Shown here: positions 20,182 to 28,457 of the stretch, piece by piece | How the letters are laid out: every line of letters begins with the position of its first letter | Numbering within the stretch: the stretch's first letter is position 1 | NCBI RefSeq assembly: GCF_000372645.1 | Contig: NZ_APMP01000017.1 | Coordinates: 18,716 to 82,715, forward strand | Length of the DNA stretch: 64,000 nt | Origin: Caulobacter vibrioides OR37 | GTDB taxonomy: Bacteria > Pseudomonadota > Alphaproteobacteria > Caulobacterales > Caulobacteraceae | Direction: 5' to 3' | Notes under the pieces: generated by a model | Databases searched by the model: none | Told to the model about the DNA's origin: nothing | Seen by the model: only the letters and a program-made list of their open reading frames with translations | Program-made: the position numbers and the translations under genes

Positions 20182-20436
20182 ATCACGTTCCCCGCGCTAA
20201 GCGCCCCCGTTCCTGCTGTAGTCCGGGGTCGGCGCTGTGTCACGATCGGAAATGCAACGAGCGGACGGACGCCGACGCTTCTCAAACGGGGCGATTGGCG
20301 CCCAAATGATAGGCAGTCGTGCGCATCCGCGCGGCGGAGGTCGAATCCCGCCGCGCCCGAAACATGCGACGTTTAGTGTCGAATCGGCTCGATCCTCCCG
20401 GAACGAGCCCAAGGCGAAGACAACACGGAAAGAAAC
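20182..20436. promoter_or_regulatory. Divergent intergenic interval between tamA and the ATP-grasp operon
   Basis: 255 bases with no convincing ORF. It must carry the promoters for tamAB (left) and for the ATP-grasp/alpha-E/transglutaminase operon (right). I see no recognisable operator or RNA motif. Confidence 0.4.
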
Positions 20437-21966
20437 GTGGCGGCGAAGACCCAGACCCTAGAGGGCGCACCGACCCTGCCGATGACCGAAGCGGCCTACC
20501 TGCCGGGGGTGGCCTATGACGAAATGTTCACGCCCCAAGGGGAGGTCCGGCGACACTACGATCCGCTGCACGCGCGCATGTCGACGCTGGGCGCCGAGGA
20601 ACTGGCGGGGCGCCAGCGGACGCTGGAGCGCTCGTTCCTGCTGCAAGGCATAACCTTCACGGTCTATGGGGCGGAAAACACCACCGAGCGGATCATTCCG
20701 ACGGATCTTTTTCCCCGCATCATTCCGGCCGCGGAATGGTCGAAGATCGAGGCGGGCCTCACCCAGCGGCTGCAGGCGCTGAACCTGTTCCTGGCCGACA
20801 TCTATGGCGACCAACAGATCCTGATGGACGGCGTCGTGCCGCGCGAGCTTGTCCTGGGCGCGCCATCATACCGGCGCGAAATGCAGCACCTCTATGTGCC
20901 GCACAAGGCCTACGCCAACGTCTGCGGCAGCGATCTTATCCGCCAGCAGAACGGCGAGTTCGCGGTGCTGGAGGACAATCTGCGGGTCCCGTCCGGCGTT
21001 TCCTACATGCTGGCCAATCGCGACGCGGCCAAGCGTACCTTCCCGGGCACCTATCGCGCCGCCGGGGTGCGGCCGGTCGAACGCTATCCGGACCTTCTGC
21101 TGTCGACGCTTAAGAGCATGGCCGCCGGCTGGCGCGCCGAGCCTCAGGTCGTGGTGCTGACCCCTGGTGTCTATAACAGCGCCTATTACGAGCACGCCTA
21201 TCTCGCCCGCTTGATGGGCGTACCGCTGGTCGAGGGCCGCGATCTGGTGGTGCACGAGAACATGGTCCACATGCGCACAACCACGGGCCTGCGCCGGGTG
21301 GACGTGATCTATCGCCGGGTCGACGACGATTTCATCGATCCCCTCACCTTCCGGCGTGACAGCTCCCTGGGCGCGGCGGGCCTGTTCAACGCCTATCGGG
21401 CCGGCAACGTGGTCATCTGCAACGCGCCGGGCACGGGCGTCGCCGACGACAAGGCCGTTTACGCCTATGTCCCCGACATCATCCGCTACTATCTCGACCA
21501 GGATCCGATCCTGCCCAACATCGAGACCTTCCTCTGCCGCGAGCCGAGGCAGCTGCAGCACGTGCTCGGCAACCTGGACAAGTACGTGGTCAAGGCCGTC
21601 GGCGCCTCGGGCGGCTATGGGATGCTGGTGGGGCCACACGCCAGCCAGAAGGAGCGCGACGACTTCGCCAAGGCGATCAAGGCCGATCCGGAGAACTACA
21701 TCGCCCAGCCGACCATCCAGCTGTCGACAGCCCCATGCCTGATCGACGGCCGGATCGAACCACGCCACGTCGACCTGCGTCCCTTCATCCTGTCCGGCGA
21801 AAAGACCATCGTCACCCCCGGCGCCCTCACCCGAGTCGCGCTGAAGCGCGGCTCGCTGGTCGTCAATTCCAGCCAAGGCGGCGGCAGCAAGGACACCTGG
21901 GTGCTGGCCGAGGAAAATGGTCACGCCCACGGAAATGGCGTCGGTCAGGGGAGCGCGCGCTCATGA
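20437..21966 (+). CDS. Circularly permuted ATP-grasp protein (DUF404/DUF407, COG2308 type)
   Basis: Seen: 509 residues from GTG 20437 (GGAAAGAA just upstream). Diagnostic blocks: AYDEMFTPQGEVRRHYDPL (about 26-45), FLADIYGDQQIL, VLTPGVYNSAYYEHAYLARLMGVPLVEGRDL, VYRRVDDDFIDPL-like IYRRVDDDFIDPL, VVKAVGASGGYGML (glycine-rich ATP loop) and the C-terminal GSLVVNSSQGGGSKDTWVL. Family knowledge: these are predicted carboxylate-amine ligases, consistently next to alpha-E and transglutaminase-like proteins; the product is not established. The stop overlaps the next gene's start (ATGA), so they are co-translated. Confidence 0.92.
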   Translation: MAAKTQTLEGAPTLPMTEAAYLPGVAYDEMFTPQGEVRRHYDPLHARMSTLGAEELAGRQRTLERSFLLQGITFTVYGAENTTERIIPTDLFPRIIPAAEWSKIEAGLTQRLQALNLFLADIYGDQQILMDGVVPRELVLGAPSYRREMQHLYVPHKAYANVCGSDLIRQQNGEFAVLEDNLRVPSGVSYMLANRDAAKRTFPGTYRAAGVRPVERYPDLLLSTLKSMAAGWRAEPQVVVLTPGVYNSAYYEHAYLARLMGVPLVEGRDLVVHENMVHMRTTTGLRRVDVIYRRVDDDFIDPLTFRRDSSLGAAGLFNAYRAGNVVICNAPGTGVADDKAVYAYVPDIIRYYLDQDPILPNIETFLCREPRQLQHVLGNLDKYVVKAVGASGGYGMLVGPHASQKERDDFAKAIKADPENYIAQPTIQLSTAPCLIDGRIEPRHVDLRPFILSGEKTIVTPGALTRVALKRGSLVVNSSQGGGSKDTWVLAEENGHAHGNGVGQGSARS

Positions 21967-22910
21967 TGTTGGCTCGAGTCGCCGACAGCCTTTACTGGCT
22001 GGGCCGGTACATCGAACGCGCCGAGCACCTCTCGCGCCTGTCCTCGGTGATGTTGAACGCCACCCTGGACCAGACCGAGTCCGGCGCGCAGGCCGTGCTG
22101 ATCGCCTTGGCCGCGGTGGGCGAGCCGGGCGATGGCGCGGGCGTGGCCTCCTACGAGGCCGCTCGGGCTCTGGTGCTGAACCGCCAGGACCCGAATTCGG
22201 TGGTCTCGTCCCTGGCCCGCGCGCGTGAGAACGCCCGACAGGTCCGCGACCAGATCACGACGGAGGCCTGGGAGCGGCTGAACCTGCTTTACCTCAAGGT
22301 CACCGATCCCCAGGCGGGCAAGGAGTTCAAGGACGCGTCCAGCACCTTCCTGCACGACGTGATCGCCGACCTGCATCTGTTCAAGGGCGCGGCCGACACC
22401 ACCATGAGCCACGGCGAAAGCTGGCGGTTCATGATGCTGGGCATCCATATGGAACGCGCGCAGCTGGTCTCGCGCCTGCTGGAGGTCTGTTTCGCCAAGA
22501 CCCCCGCCGACCGCCAGGTCGACGACCACGTTGCCCTGGTCAGCGTGCTGCGGATGGCCTGCGCCCTGGAACCGTATCTGCGGGTCTACACCGCCGAGAT
22601 CGAGCCCCGGCACATCCTGGAATTCCTGGTCTTCGACGAGGACTTCCCTCGCTCGATCCGCTTCGCCACCGCGCAGATCGAACAGCACCTGGCGGCGCTG
22701 GCCCGCCGGGTCTCCGCCGGCGAGCGCGCCGGGCCCGAACGCCTGGCCGGCCGCCTGAAGGCCCGCCTGGAATATGCGGATGTCGACGAGCTGGAAGCCG
22801 TCGGCGCCGGTCCGCTGCTGACCACCGTCGTCAACGAATGCGCGCGTATCCACGAAGCGATCTACGAGACCTTCGTGGCCTATCCGCTCGAAATGCGCCT
22901 GCCCGCCTAA
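21963..22910 (+). CDS. Alpha-E domain protein (DUF403, COG2307 type)
   Basis: Seen: 315 residues, nearly all helical, with the family N-terminus MLARVADSLYWLGRYIERAEHL and the internal RFMMLGIHMERAQLVSRLL, two related helix-ER motifs. It is always found with the permuted ATP-grasp partner in bacteria and is presumed to act in the same pathway; no biochemical role is settled. The start at 21963 overlaps the upstream stop; a second ATG follows immediately. Confidence 0.92.
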   Translation: MMLARVADSLYWLGRYIERAEHLSRLSSVMLNATLDQTESGAQAVLIALAAVGEPGDGAGVASYEAARALVLNRQDPNSVVSSLARARENARQVRDQITTEAWERLNLLYLKVTDPQAGKEFKDASSTFLHDVIADLHLFKGAADTTMSHGESWRFMMLGIHMERAQLVSRLLEVCFAKTPADRQVDDHVALVSVLRMACALEPYLRVYTAEIEPRHILEFLVFDEDFPRSIRFATAQIEQHLAALARRVSAGERAGPERLAGRLKARLEYADVDELEAVGAGPLLTTVVNECARIHEAIYETFVAYPLEMRLPA

Positions 22911-22921
22911 GGTATACGCCC

Positions 22922-23902
22922 GTGCTCTTGGAAATCCGCCACGTCACCCAGTATCACTATGAGCGTCCCGTTCGGGAAAGCTTGATGGAGCTGTGGATGC
23001 AGCCCCAGAAGACCGCGCGCCAGCGCCTGGTGAGCTTCGAGCTGGACATCGAGCCGGCCGCGCAGCTGTTCTCTTACGCCGACAGCTTCGGCAACGCCGT
23101 CTATCATTTCGACGTCCCGCAACCGCATGACAAGCTGACCATCATCGCCCGCTCGGCGGTTGAAACCGAGGCGCCGCCCGAACGGCCCGCGCATCTGGAC
23201 ATGGGTGAGTGGGACCGCCTGCGCAGCGAGTTCGTGCGGGGCGAGTGCTTCGACTTCCTGCGGCCGCACGGCTTTGTCGAGACGACCGACGCCCTGCGCG
23301 CCTTCGTCGCCAACCACGACCTCGACGCTTTAAAGCGGAAAGACCCGCTGACCGCCGTCCGCGTCCTTTCGGAAACCATCTACGGCGCGTTCGAGTACCA
23401 GCCGGGCGTCACCGACGCCGACAGCCCGATCGACCTGGCGTTGGGCGTGGGACGCGGCGTCTGTCAGGACTTCGCCCACATCATGCTGGCCATCTGCCGC
23501 GATTGGGGCGTGCCGGCCCGATACGTCTCGGGCTATCTGTTCACGGACCGCGACCAGGGTGACCGCTCCGATCCCGATGCGACCCACGCCTGGGTCGAGG
23601 TGTTCCTGCCCAGCCTGCGTTGGGTCGGTTTCGACCCGACCAACAACATGATGGCCGGCGAGCGCCACGTGGCCGTGGCGGTGGGACGCGACTATGCCGA
23701 CGTTACGCCGTCGCGCGGTGTTTACAAGGGCGACTCCGAAAGCCAGCTGGCGGTCGGCGTGTCGGTGCGGCGCGCCAGGGCCGCCGTGGCCGAGCCGGAA
23801 TTCATGCGCATGGCTCGCCCCAACTTCGCCGGCGGCCGGCGTCGCCCCGACGCGGCGCTACGCGAAGACCTGCATCAGCAGCAACAACAGCAACAACAGT
23901 AG
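22922..23902 (+). CDS. Transglutaminase-like cysteine protease/ligase with poly-Gln tail
   Basis: Seen: 326 residues from GTG 22922, 11 bases after the alpha-E stop with TAAGG as ribosome site. An N-terminal bacterial transglutaminase-like beta domain (LEIRHVTQYHYERPVRESLMEL) precedes the papain-like core with the triad Cys in GVGRGVCQDFAHIM, His in DATHAWVEVFLP and Asp in WVGFDPTNN. The last eight residues before the stop are all Gln, encoded by mixed CAG/CAA codons. Third gene of the ATP-grasp operon; family members are predicted peptidases or transferases working on the product of the ATP-grasp enzyme. Confidence 0.92.
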   Translation: MLLEIRHVTQYHYERPVRESLMELWMQPQKTARQRLVSFELDIEPAAQLFSYADSFGNAVYHFDVPQPHDKLTIIARSAVETEAPPERPAHLDMGEWDRLRSEFVRGECFDFLRPHGFVETTDALRAFVANHDLDALKRKDPLTAVRVLSETIYGAFEYQPGVTDADSPIDLALGVGRGVCQDFAHIMLAICRDWGVPARYVSGYLFTDRDQGDRSDPDATHAWVEVFLPSLRWVGFDPTNNMMAGERHVAVAVGRDYADVTPSRGVYKGDSESQLAVGVSVRRARAAVAEPEFMRMARPNFAGGRRRPDAALREDLHQQQQQQQQ

Positions 23903-23905
23903 TTC

Positions 23906-24262
23906 CTACCGAGGACCGTCCGACGCCGGGCTGGCGGCGAACTTGCGCGCGATCTCAAGCGCTCCCGCCGCGCCGCCGGCTCGAGGACCAATACGCTCGG
24001 TTCGCAGAAACTGCACGCCGACCTCGGCGCCGGACCGCCACACCACTTGAGCCAGGTGCACGCGACGTCCGCCCGCGTCGACGAAAACGAACTGATCCGG
24101 CGGCGAGGCGCTTCCGGCGGTCGACAGGCGCGCGCCCTTCTCGGCCACGTCCAGCAACGAGCATTTCCAGGAGCGCGGATCATCGACGACGTAGATCTTG
24201 CGCGCCGCCGGCATACGGGGATGCGCGCGGCGTTCCGCGCCCGAAGGCTCGACCATCACCAT
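23906..24262 (-). CDS. PilZ domain protein
   Basis: Seen: 118 residues forming a single PilZ domain: ERRAHPRMPAARKIYV supplies the RxxxR-type motif near residues 11-16, and LLDVAEKGARL stands where D/NxSxxG is expected, with Ser replaced by Ala. Val-Trp-Arg and GVQFL later strands fit the fold. Family role is c-di-GMP sensing; binding is plausible but the altered second motif makes affinity uncertain. Start at 24262 has AAAGG about 4-8 bases upstream. It converges on the transglutaminase gene with a 3-base gap. Confidence 0.85.
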   Translation of the reverse strand: MVMVEPSGAERRAHPRMPAARKIYVVDDPRSWKCSLLDVAEKGARLSTAGSASPPDQFVFVDAGGRRVHLAQVVWRSGAEVGVQFLRTERIGPRAGGAAGALEIARKFAASPASDGPR

Positions 24263-24366
24263 GCGACCTTTAGAGCTCCCGCCGACCGAAGACCGCGCCG
24301 CGACCGCGCCCCGTGCTGGGATCGAACCGCGATAGCCTTCGCGGCGAGCTTAACGGCAGAAGTTCC

Positions 24367-25386
24367 TTAAGCGGCGTAAACGTGCGCCTTACGCGCGCTG
24401 ATCCTGACCGTGCCCGCGAAACGGGCGGCCTCGGCGCGCGAAGCGCTGATCTCCAGCGGCCTGCCGTCCAAGGTCGTGGCGTTGACCGTGGTCAAGGCGC
24501 CCTGCACGTGAGCGCGATCGACCCGCACCTCGAAGCCCGCGTCGTCAAGCACGAAGTCATGCGGACGCACATAGGCCGTCGCGGAACCGTCGCGCAGACC
24601 CGAAGCCGGCAATTGCAAGGCTCCGGCGCTGAAACGGCCATCGCCGACCCGCCCGTCGAAGCAGTTGGCCTCCCCCACGAAGCCGCAGACGAAGGCCGTC
24701 TCGGGCTCTTCGTGCACCTGGTCGGGCGTGCCAACCTGCTCGATCTGGCCCTTGTTGAGGATGGCCACCCGATCGGCAAGCTCCAGGGCCTCCTCCTGAT
24801 CATGGGTGACGAAGATCGTGGTGACGCCCGTGGCGTCGTGCACGCGCCGCAGCTCCTTGCGCAACGACTTGCGAACCGTGGCGTCCAGGGCGCCGAAAGG
24901 CTCGTCCAGCAACAGCACGCTGGGCTGAACGGCCAGGGCGCGCGACAGGGCCACGCGCTGGCGCTGACCGCCCGACAGCTGCGAGGGATAACGCTTGCCC
25001 AAGCCCTCCAGCTCAACCAGCTTAAGCAGCGCCTCGACCCGGCGAGCGATCTCGGCCTTGTCGGGCTTGTCCTTGCCCTTACGCACGTCCAGACCGAACG
25101 CGATGTTCTTGGCCACGGTCATATGCTTGAACAGCGCGTACTGCTGAAACACGAAGCCCACGCGCCGCGCGGCGGCCGAGGCGAAGGTGACATCCTCGCC
25201 GTCGAACAGGACCTGCCCCGCGTCCGGGAACTCCAGGCCAGCGATCGTGCGCAGCAGGGTCGTCTTGCCCGAGCCCGACGGCCCCAGCAGCGCCAGAAGC
25301 TCGCCGTCGGCGATCTCGAGATCCACCTTGTTCAGGGCCGGATAGCGGCCGAACTTCTTTTCGATCGAGCGGATGGAGATGGTCAT
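24367..25386 (-). CDS. cysA: Sulfate/thiosulfate ABC importer ATPase
   Basis: Seen: 339 residues from ATG 25386. Walker A GPSGSGKTT (35-43), signature LSGGQRQRVALSRAL, Walker B LLLLDEPFGALD, switch THDQEEA, then a C-terminal TOBE-like regulatory domain with the CysA-type AYVRPHDFVLD. It powers uptake of sulfate or thiosulfate through CysT/CysW at the inner membrane. The gene follows cysW by 14 bases; the frame open further upstream is noise inside cysW. Confidence 0.95.
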   Translation of the reverse strand: MTISIRSIEKKFGRYPALNKVDLEIADGELLALLGPSGSGKTTLLRTIAGLEFPDAGQVLFDGEDVTFASAAARRVGFVFQQYALFKHMTVAKNIAFGLDVRKGKDKPDKAEIARRVEALLKLVELEGLGKRYPSQLSGGQRQRVALSRALAVQPSVLLLDEPFGALDATVRKSLRKELRRVHDATGVTTIFVTHDQEEALELADRVAILNKGQIEQVGTPDQVHEEPETAFVCGFVGEANCFDGRVGDGRFSAGALQLPASGLRDGSATAYVRPHDFVLDDAGFEVRVDRAHVQGALTTVNATTLDGRPLEISASRAEAARFAGTVRISARKAHVYAA

Positions 25387-25400
25387 GGTCTTCGGTCCGT

Positions 25401-26255
25401 TCAGTGTCCGCCGCGGCCGCGCACGCCGGGCTGGGCGACTTCCAGCGCCGTCTTCAGAACCAGCGTCACCACGGCCAGAAGGCAAAGCAGTGCCGCGACG
25501 GCGAAGGCGCCGACGAAATCGTACTCGTTGTAGAGGATCTCGACGTGCAGCGGCATGGTGTTGGTCAGGCCGCGAATATGGCCGCTGACCACCGACACCG
25601 CGCCGAACTCGCCCATGGCCCGGGCGTTGCACAGCAGAACGCCATACAGCAGGCCCCAGCGCACGTTCGGCGCGGTCACGCGCCAGAAGGTCGTCAGGCC
25701 GCCAGCCCCCATCGAAACCGCCGCCTCCTCCTCGCTCGTTCCCTGCTCCTGCATCAGCGGGATCAGTTCGCGGGCGACGAACGGGAAGGTCACGAAGATC
25801 GTGGCCAGCACGATCCCCGGCACGGCGAAGATGATCTTCAGGTCATGATCAAGCAGCCATTCCCCGAACCAGCCCTGCAGGCCGAACACCAGCACGTAGA
25901 TCAGGCCGGCCACCACGGGCGAGACCGAGAACGGCAGGTCGATCAGGGTGATCAGGAACGCCTTGCCCGGGAAGTCGTGCTTGGCGATCGCCCAGGCGGC
26001 GCAAAGGCCGAACACGGCGTTGAACGGAACGGCGATCAAGGCGGTCAGCAGGGTGAGCTTCACCGCCGCCAGGGCGTCCGGGTTGCTGATCGCCGCCAGG
26101 GCCGCCCCCACGCCCTTGCGCAGCGCCTCGACGAACACCGCGACCAGGGGCAGCACCAGCACCAGGGCCAGGAACAGCATCACCACGCCTATGATCACCG
26201 CCTTGGTCCAGGCCGGATCATCCGTGGCGCGGCGATGGGTACCAACGGCGCGCAT
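25401..26255 (-). CDS. cysW: Sulfate ABC transporter permease CysW
   Basis: Seen: 284 residues, six transmembrane segments, and the binding-protein-dependent permease EAA-like loop EEEAAVSMGAGGLTTFWRVTAPNVRWGLLYGV. Characteristic CysW stretches include LPFSVSPVVAGLIYVLVFG and ARAMGEFGAVSVVSGHIRG. It forms the membrane channel with CysT. The start ATG shares one base with the cysT stop (TGATG). Confidence 0.95.
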   Translation of the reverse strand: MRAVGTHRRATDDPAWTKAVIIGVVMLFLALVLVLPLVAVFVEALRKGVGAALAAISNPDALAAVKLTLLTALIAVPFNAVFGLCAAWAIAKHDFPGKAFLITLIDLPFSVSPVVAGLIYVLVFGLQGWFGEWLLDHDLKIIFAVPGIVLATIFVTFPFVARELIPLMQEQGTSEEEAAVSMGAGGLTTFWRVTAPNVRWGLLYGVLLCNARAMGEFGAVSVVSGHIRGLTNTMPLHVEILYNEYDFVGAFAVAALLCLLAVVTLVLKTALEVAQPGVRGRGGH

Positions 26256-27175
26256 CAGTCGAACCTCCGCGACCAGGCCTGGATGGCGTTGATGACCAGC
26301 AGCATCGTGAAGGACACCGCCAGCATGACTACCGCGATCGTCGCCGCCCGCTCATACTCGAACTGTTCCAGCTGGATGATGATCAGCAGCGGCGCGATCT
26401 CGGACTTGTAGGGCATGTTGCCGGCGATGAAGATCACCGAGCCGTACTCGCCCACCCCGCGGGCGAAGGCCATGGCGAAGCCGGTCAGCCAAGCCGGCGC
26501 CAGGGCGGGCAACACCACGCGGGCGATGGTCTGCAAACGGTCCGCGCCCAAACTGGCGGCGGCCTCCTCCACATCCTCGGCGGCGTCGCGCAGCACCGGC
26601 TCGATGGTGCGGACGACGAACGGAAGGCCGATGAAGGTCAGGGCGATGACCACGCCGATCGGATTATAGGCCGCCTTTATCCCAAGCGGCGTCAGAAATT
26701 GACCCACCCAGCCCTTCGGCGCGTAAAGGGTGGCCAGGGCTATACCCGCCACCGCGGTCGGGAGGGCGAACGGCAGGTCGACCAGGGCGTTGACGATCGT
26801 CTTGCCCGGAAACTCGTAGCGGACCAGCGCCCAGGCGGTCAGAACGCCAAACACGCCATTGACCGCCGCCGCCACGAAAGCGGCGCCGAAGGTCAGGCGA
26901 TAGGCCGCCAGGCTGCGATCATTGAAGGCGGCGGCCCAGAAGGCCTCCGGCGACTGGTGCGCGGCCTTCAAAGCCACGGCGGTCAAAGGGATCAACACGA
27001 TCAGCGACAGGATCGTCAGGGTGACGCCCATGCTGAGACCGAAGCCCGGTATGGCCGAGCGGCGACGGAAGAAGGGCCGCCTGCCCGGTGGTCGAGGCGG
27101 CGGTGGCGACGGCCGGCTGGCGGCGGTGTCGGCGGTCATCGGCTGATCGTCGTCCTGGGTCCGGGCTCGCCACAT
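26255..27175 (-). CDS. cysT: Sulfate ABC transporter permease CysT
   Basis: Seen: 306 residues from ATG 27175, or 294 from ATG 27139; neither has a strong ribosome site. A proline- and arginine-rich N-terminus (PPPPRPPGRRPFFRRR) precedes six transmembrane helices with LVDLPFALPTAVAGIALATLYAP and the EAA loop VEEAAASLGADRLQTIARVVLPAL. It partners CysW. First gene of the cysTWA operon; unusually no sulfate-binding protein gene (cysP/sbp) precedes it. The next gene upstream is a low-GC hypothetical. Confidence 0.94.
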   Translation of the reverse strand: MWRARTQDDDQPMTADTAASRPSPPPPRPPGRRPFFRRRSAIPGFGLSMGVTLTILSLIVLIPLTAVALKAAHQSPEAFWAAAFNDRSLAAYRLTFGAAFVAAAVNGVFGVLTAWALVRYEFPGKTIVNALVDLPFALPTAVAGIALATLYAPKGWVGQFLTPLGIKAAYNPIGVVIALTFIGLPFVVRTIEPVLRDAAEDVEEAAASLGADRLQTIARVVLPALAPAWLTGFAMAFARGVGEYGSVIFIAGNMPYKSEIAPLLIIIQLEQFEYERAATIAVVMLAVSFTMLLVINAIQAWSRRFD

Positions 27176-27523
27176 GGCTCTAGTGAAACTTGAACGTGCG
27201 GAACCGAGACCGGCTCCCGCGACGCTATGAAACCTGAGCCGCTTAAATCCCTACTCCAATTATGGGGCAAATGAGAAAACCGGAGTCGGCCTGGGAGAAA
27301 AACTGGCGAAGCGCGCCGCATCGCTCAAGCGGCGATCTCCCGAAGCGCCCGGACCAGCCCTTGGGCAAAACGGGCCGCGTCGAACAGCGGCGTCGCCAGC
27401 ACAATGCAACCCGCACTAAATCGCAGCCGTAACTGGTTATCGGTCCTTAAAGGCGGTGGAGCGCTACACGCGGTCCGCCGCACAAGCCAAACTCGCGGGC
27501 TCAGCGAGCCAGAAGCTCTAGCG
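27176..27523. other. Gene-poor interval between cysT and the DUF6680-like gene
   Basis: 348 bases. It holds the cysTWA promoter somewhere near 27180-27280, where the composition becomes AT-richer. A 90-codon leftward frame (27325-27597) crosses it, but its N-terminal half is antisense to the next gene and it matches nothing I recognise. No binding-protein gene or obvious remnant of one is seen. Confidence 0.4.
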
Positions 27524-28138
27524 TCAGCCGTTTTCAACAGCCGTGACGCGTAGCGCCAACGCGCCCTCTGCGCCTTGTTGAAGGAGGTTTGGCGCAACGA
27601 CTGTGAACACAGGAAACGCCCGCTTCCCGTCAGCGATGTCCGTCAGCAGGCTGGCGATCTTCGCACCCTTCTCGACATCGTCAGACCAGCCCTTAGGAGC
27701 GTAAACCTGCTCCATCAAATCGAGCTGCTCTAGCTCGTAGCCAAGCTCGGAACCGACAGCGGTGAGCAGGCGGATCGTGGCGTTCTTGCGGATAAGGGCG
27801 CAATCCTCGCGGTCGGTGTTACGCGCATGATAGGCATCGAGATATGCTGAGAACGCCGCCTTGCAGTCGGCAGAGTCCTGAAATTCGATGGGCACCATGT
27901 TGAGCCCCATGACGAAATCCCGGTGCGTGACGTCGTACCTATGCGCCATGAGCATTCGAAATACCCTCATGCGATCCTCTCGCCTGGCGGCAGCCGCCGC
28001 TCTCGCATCGGCTCCTCGTGCCGCTTTGATCGGCCCGAAGAACGTCGCGAAGATCACAGCCGCGCCAACAGCGATCGAGCCAATGACGTTCGCCAAAGCG
28101 ATGTAGTCAGAATGTGACCAGGTTGCCGCACCGGCCAT
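27524..28138 (-). CDS. Hypothetical membrane-anchored protein, DUF6680-like
   Basis: Seen: 204 residues from ATG 28138, chosen because GGGGAG lies 6 bases upstream. One transmembrane helix (about 12-34) is followed by a cytoplasmic domain: RMRVFRMLMAHRYDVTHRDFVMGLNMVPIEF, then AAFSAYLDAYHAR, a basic/acidic segment and a C-terminal region ending VTAVENG. The FRxLMxxR...ALNxxxxEF...YL pattern resembles DUF6680-type proteins, recalled rather than searched. Base composition is clearly lower in GC than neighbours. It lies just past the 3' end of tRNA-Lys, a common integration site, so it is probably acquired. Function unknown. Confidence 0.6.
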   Translation of the reverse strand: MAGAATWSHSDYIALANVIGSIAVGAAVIFATFFGPIKAARGADARAAAAARREDRMRVFRMLMAHRYDVTHRDFVMGLNMVPIEFQDSADCKAAFSAYLDAYHARNTDREDCALIRKNATIRLLTAVGSELGYELEQLDLMEQVYAPKGWSDDVEKGAKIASLLTDIADGKRAFPVFTVVAPNLLQQGAEGALALRVTAVENG

Positions 28139-28230
28139 GATCATCTCCCCGAGCCGTTCTTGTTCAGCTAGAGAACAGTTATCGAACAGCAAGTGTCAAA
28201 CCTCGCTGTCAAACCTTTCGCAAGGCTTTG

Positions 28231-28252
28231 AAAACATGCGTGTTTTGCATGT
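28231..28252 (-). terminator. Intrinsic terminator of tRNA-Lys
   Basis: On the minus strand ACATGC, 7-base loop, GCATGT then TTTC. It starts 4 bases after the encoded CCA of the tRNA, so it very likely ends that transcript. Confidence 0.6.
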
Positions 28253-28255
28253 GAA

Positions 28256-28330
28256 TGGTAGGCCGGCTGGGACTCGAACCCAGGACCATTCGATTAAAAG
28301 TCGAATGCTCTACCACTGAGCTACCGGCCC
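28256..28330 (-). tRNA. tRNA-Lys (anticodon TTT)
   Basis: Cloverleaf folds by eye: acceptor GGGCCGG with CCGGCCT (first pair G-U), D arm GCTC/GAGC with a 7-base loop, anticodon stem TTCGA/TCGAA around loop CTTTTAA giving anticodon TTT, T arm CTGGG/CCCAG with TTCGAGT. Discriminator A and a genomically encoded CCA (28256-28258) follow. 75 bases including CCA. No second copy of its 3' end was noticed nearby. Confidence 0.96.
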
Positions 28331-28457
28331 GCTCTCGATCCGGCGGGGGCCGGTGGAAGCGGCGCGGACCATAGTCGGGGGGCGCCCCGGTCGCAAGCAC
28401 GGTTTCGCCGTTTTTGCGTAGGATAAAGGTAAAGCTGTGGGCGAGTCTGAGTGAGTC

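Noticed and set aside
27325..27597. A 90-codon leftward frame between cysT and the DUF6680-like gene
   Set aside because: Its first part overlaps the 3' end of the neighbouring gene in another frame, the rest matches no family I know, and no ribosome site is seen; it might be a gene remnant but cannot be supported.
27176..28330. Attachment-site direct repeat of the tRNA-Lys 3' end
   Set aside because: Only a short imperfect resemblance near 27285 was seen; not enough to call attL/attR.
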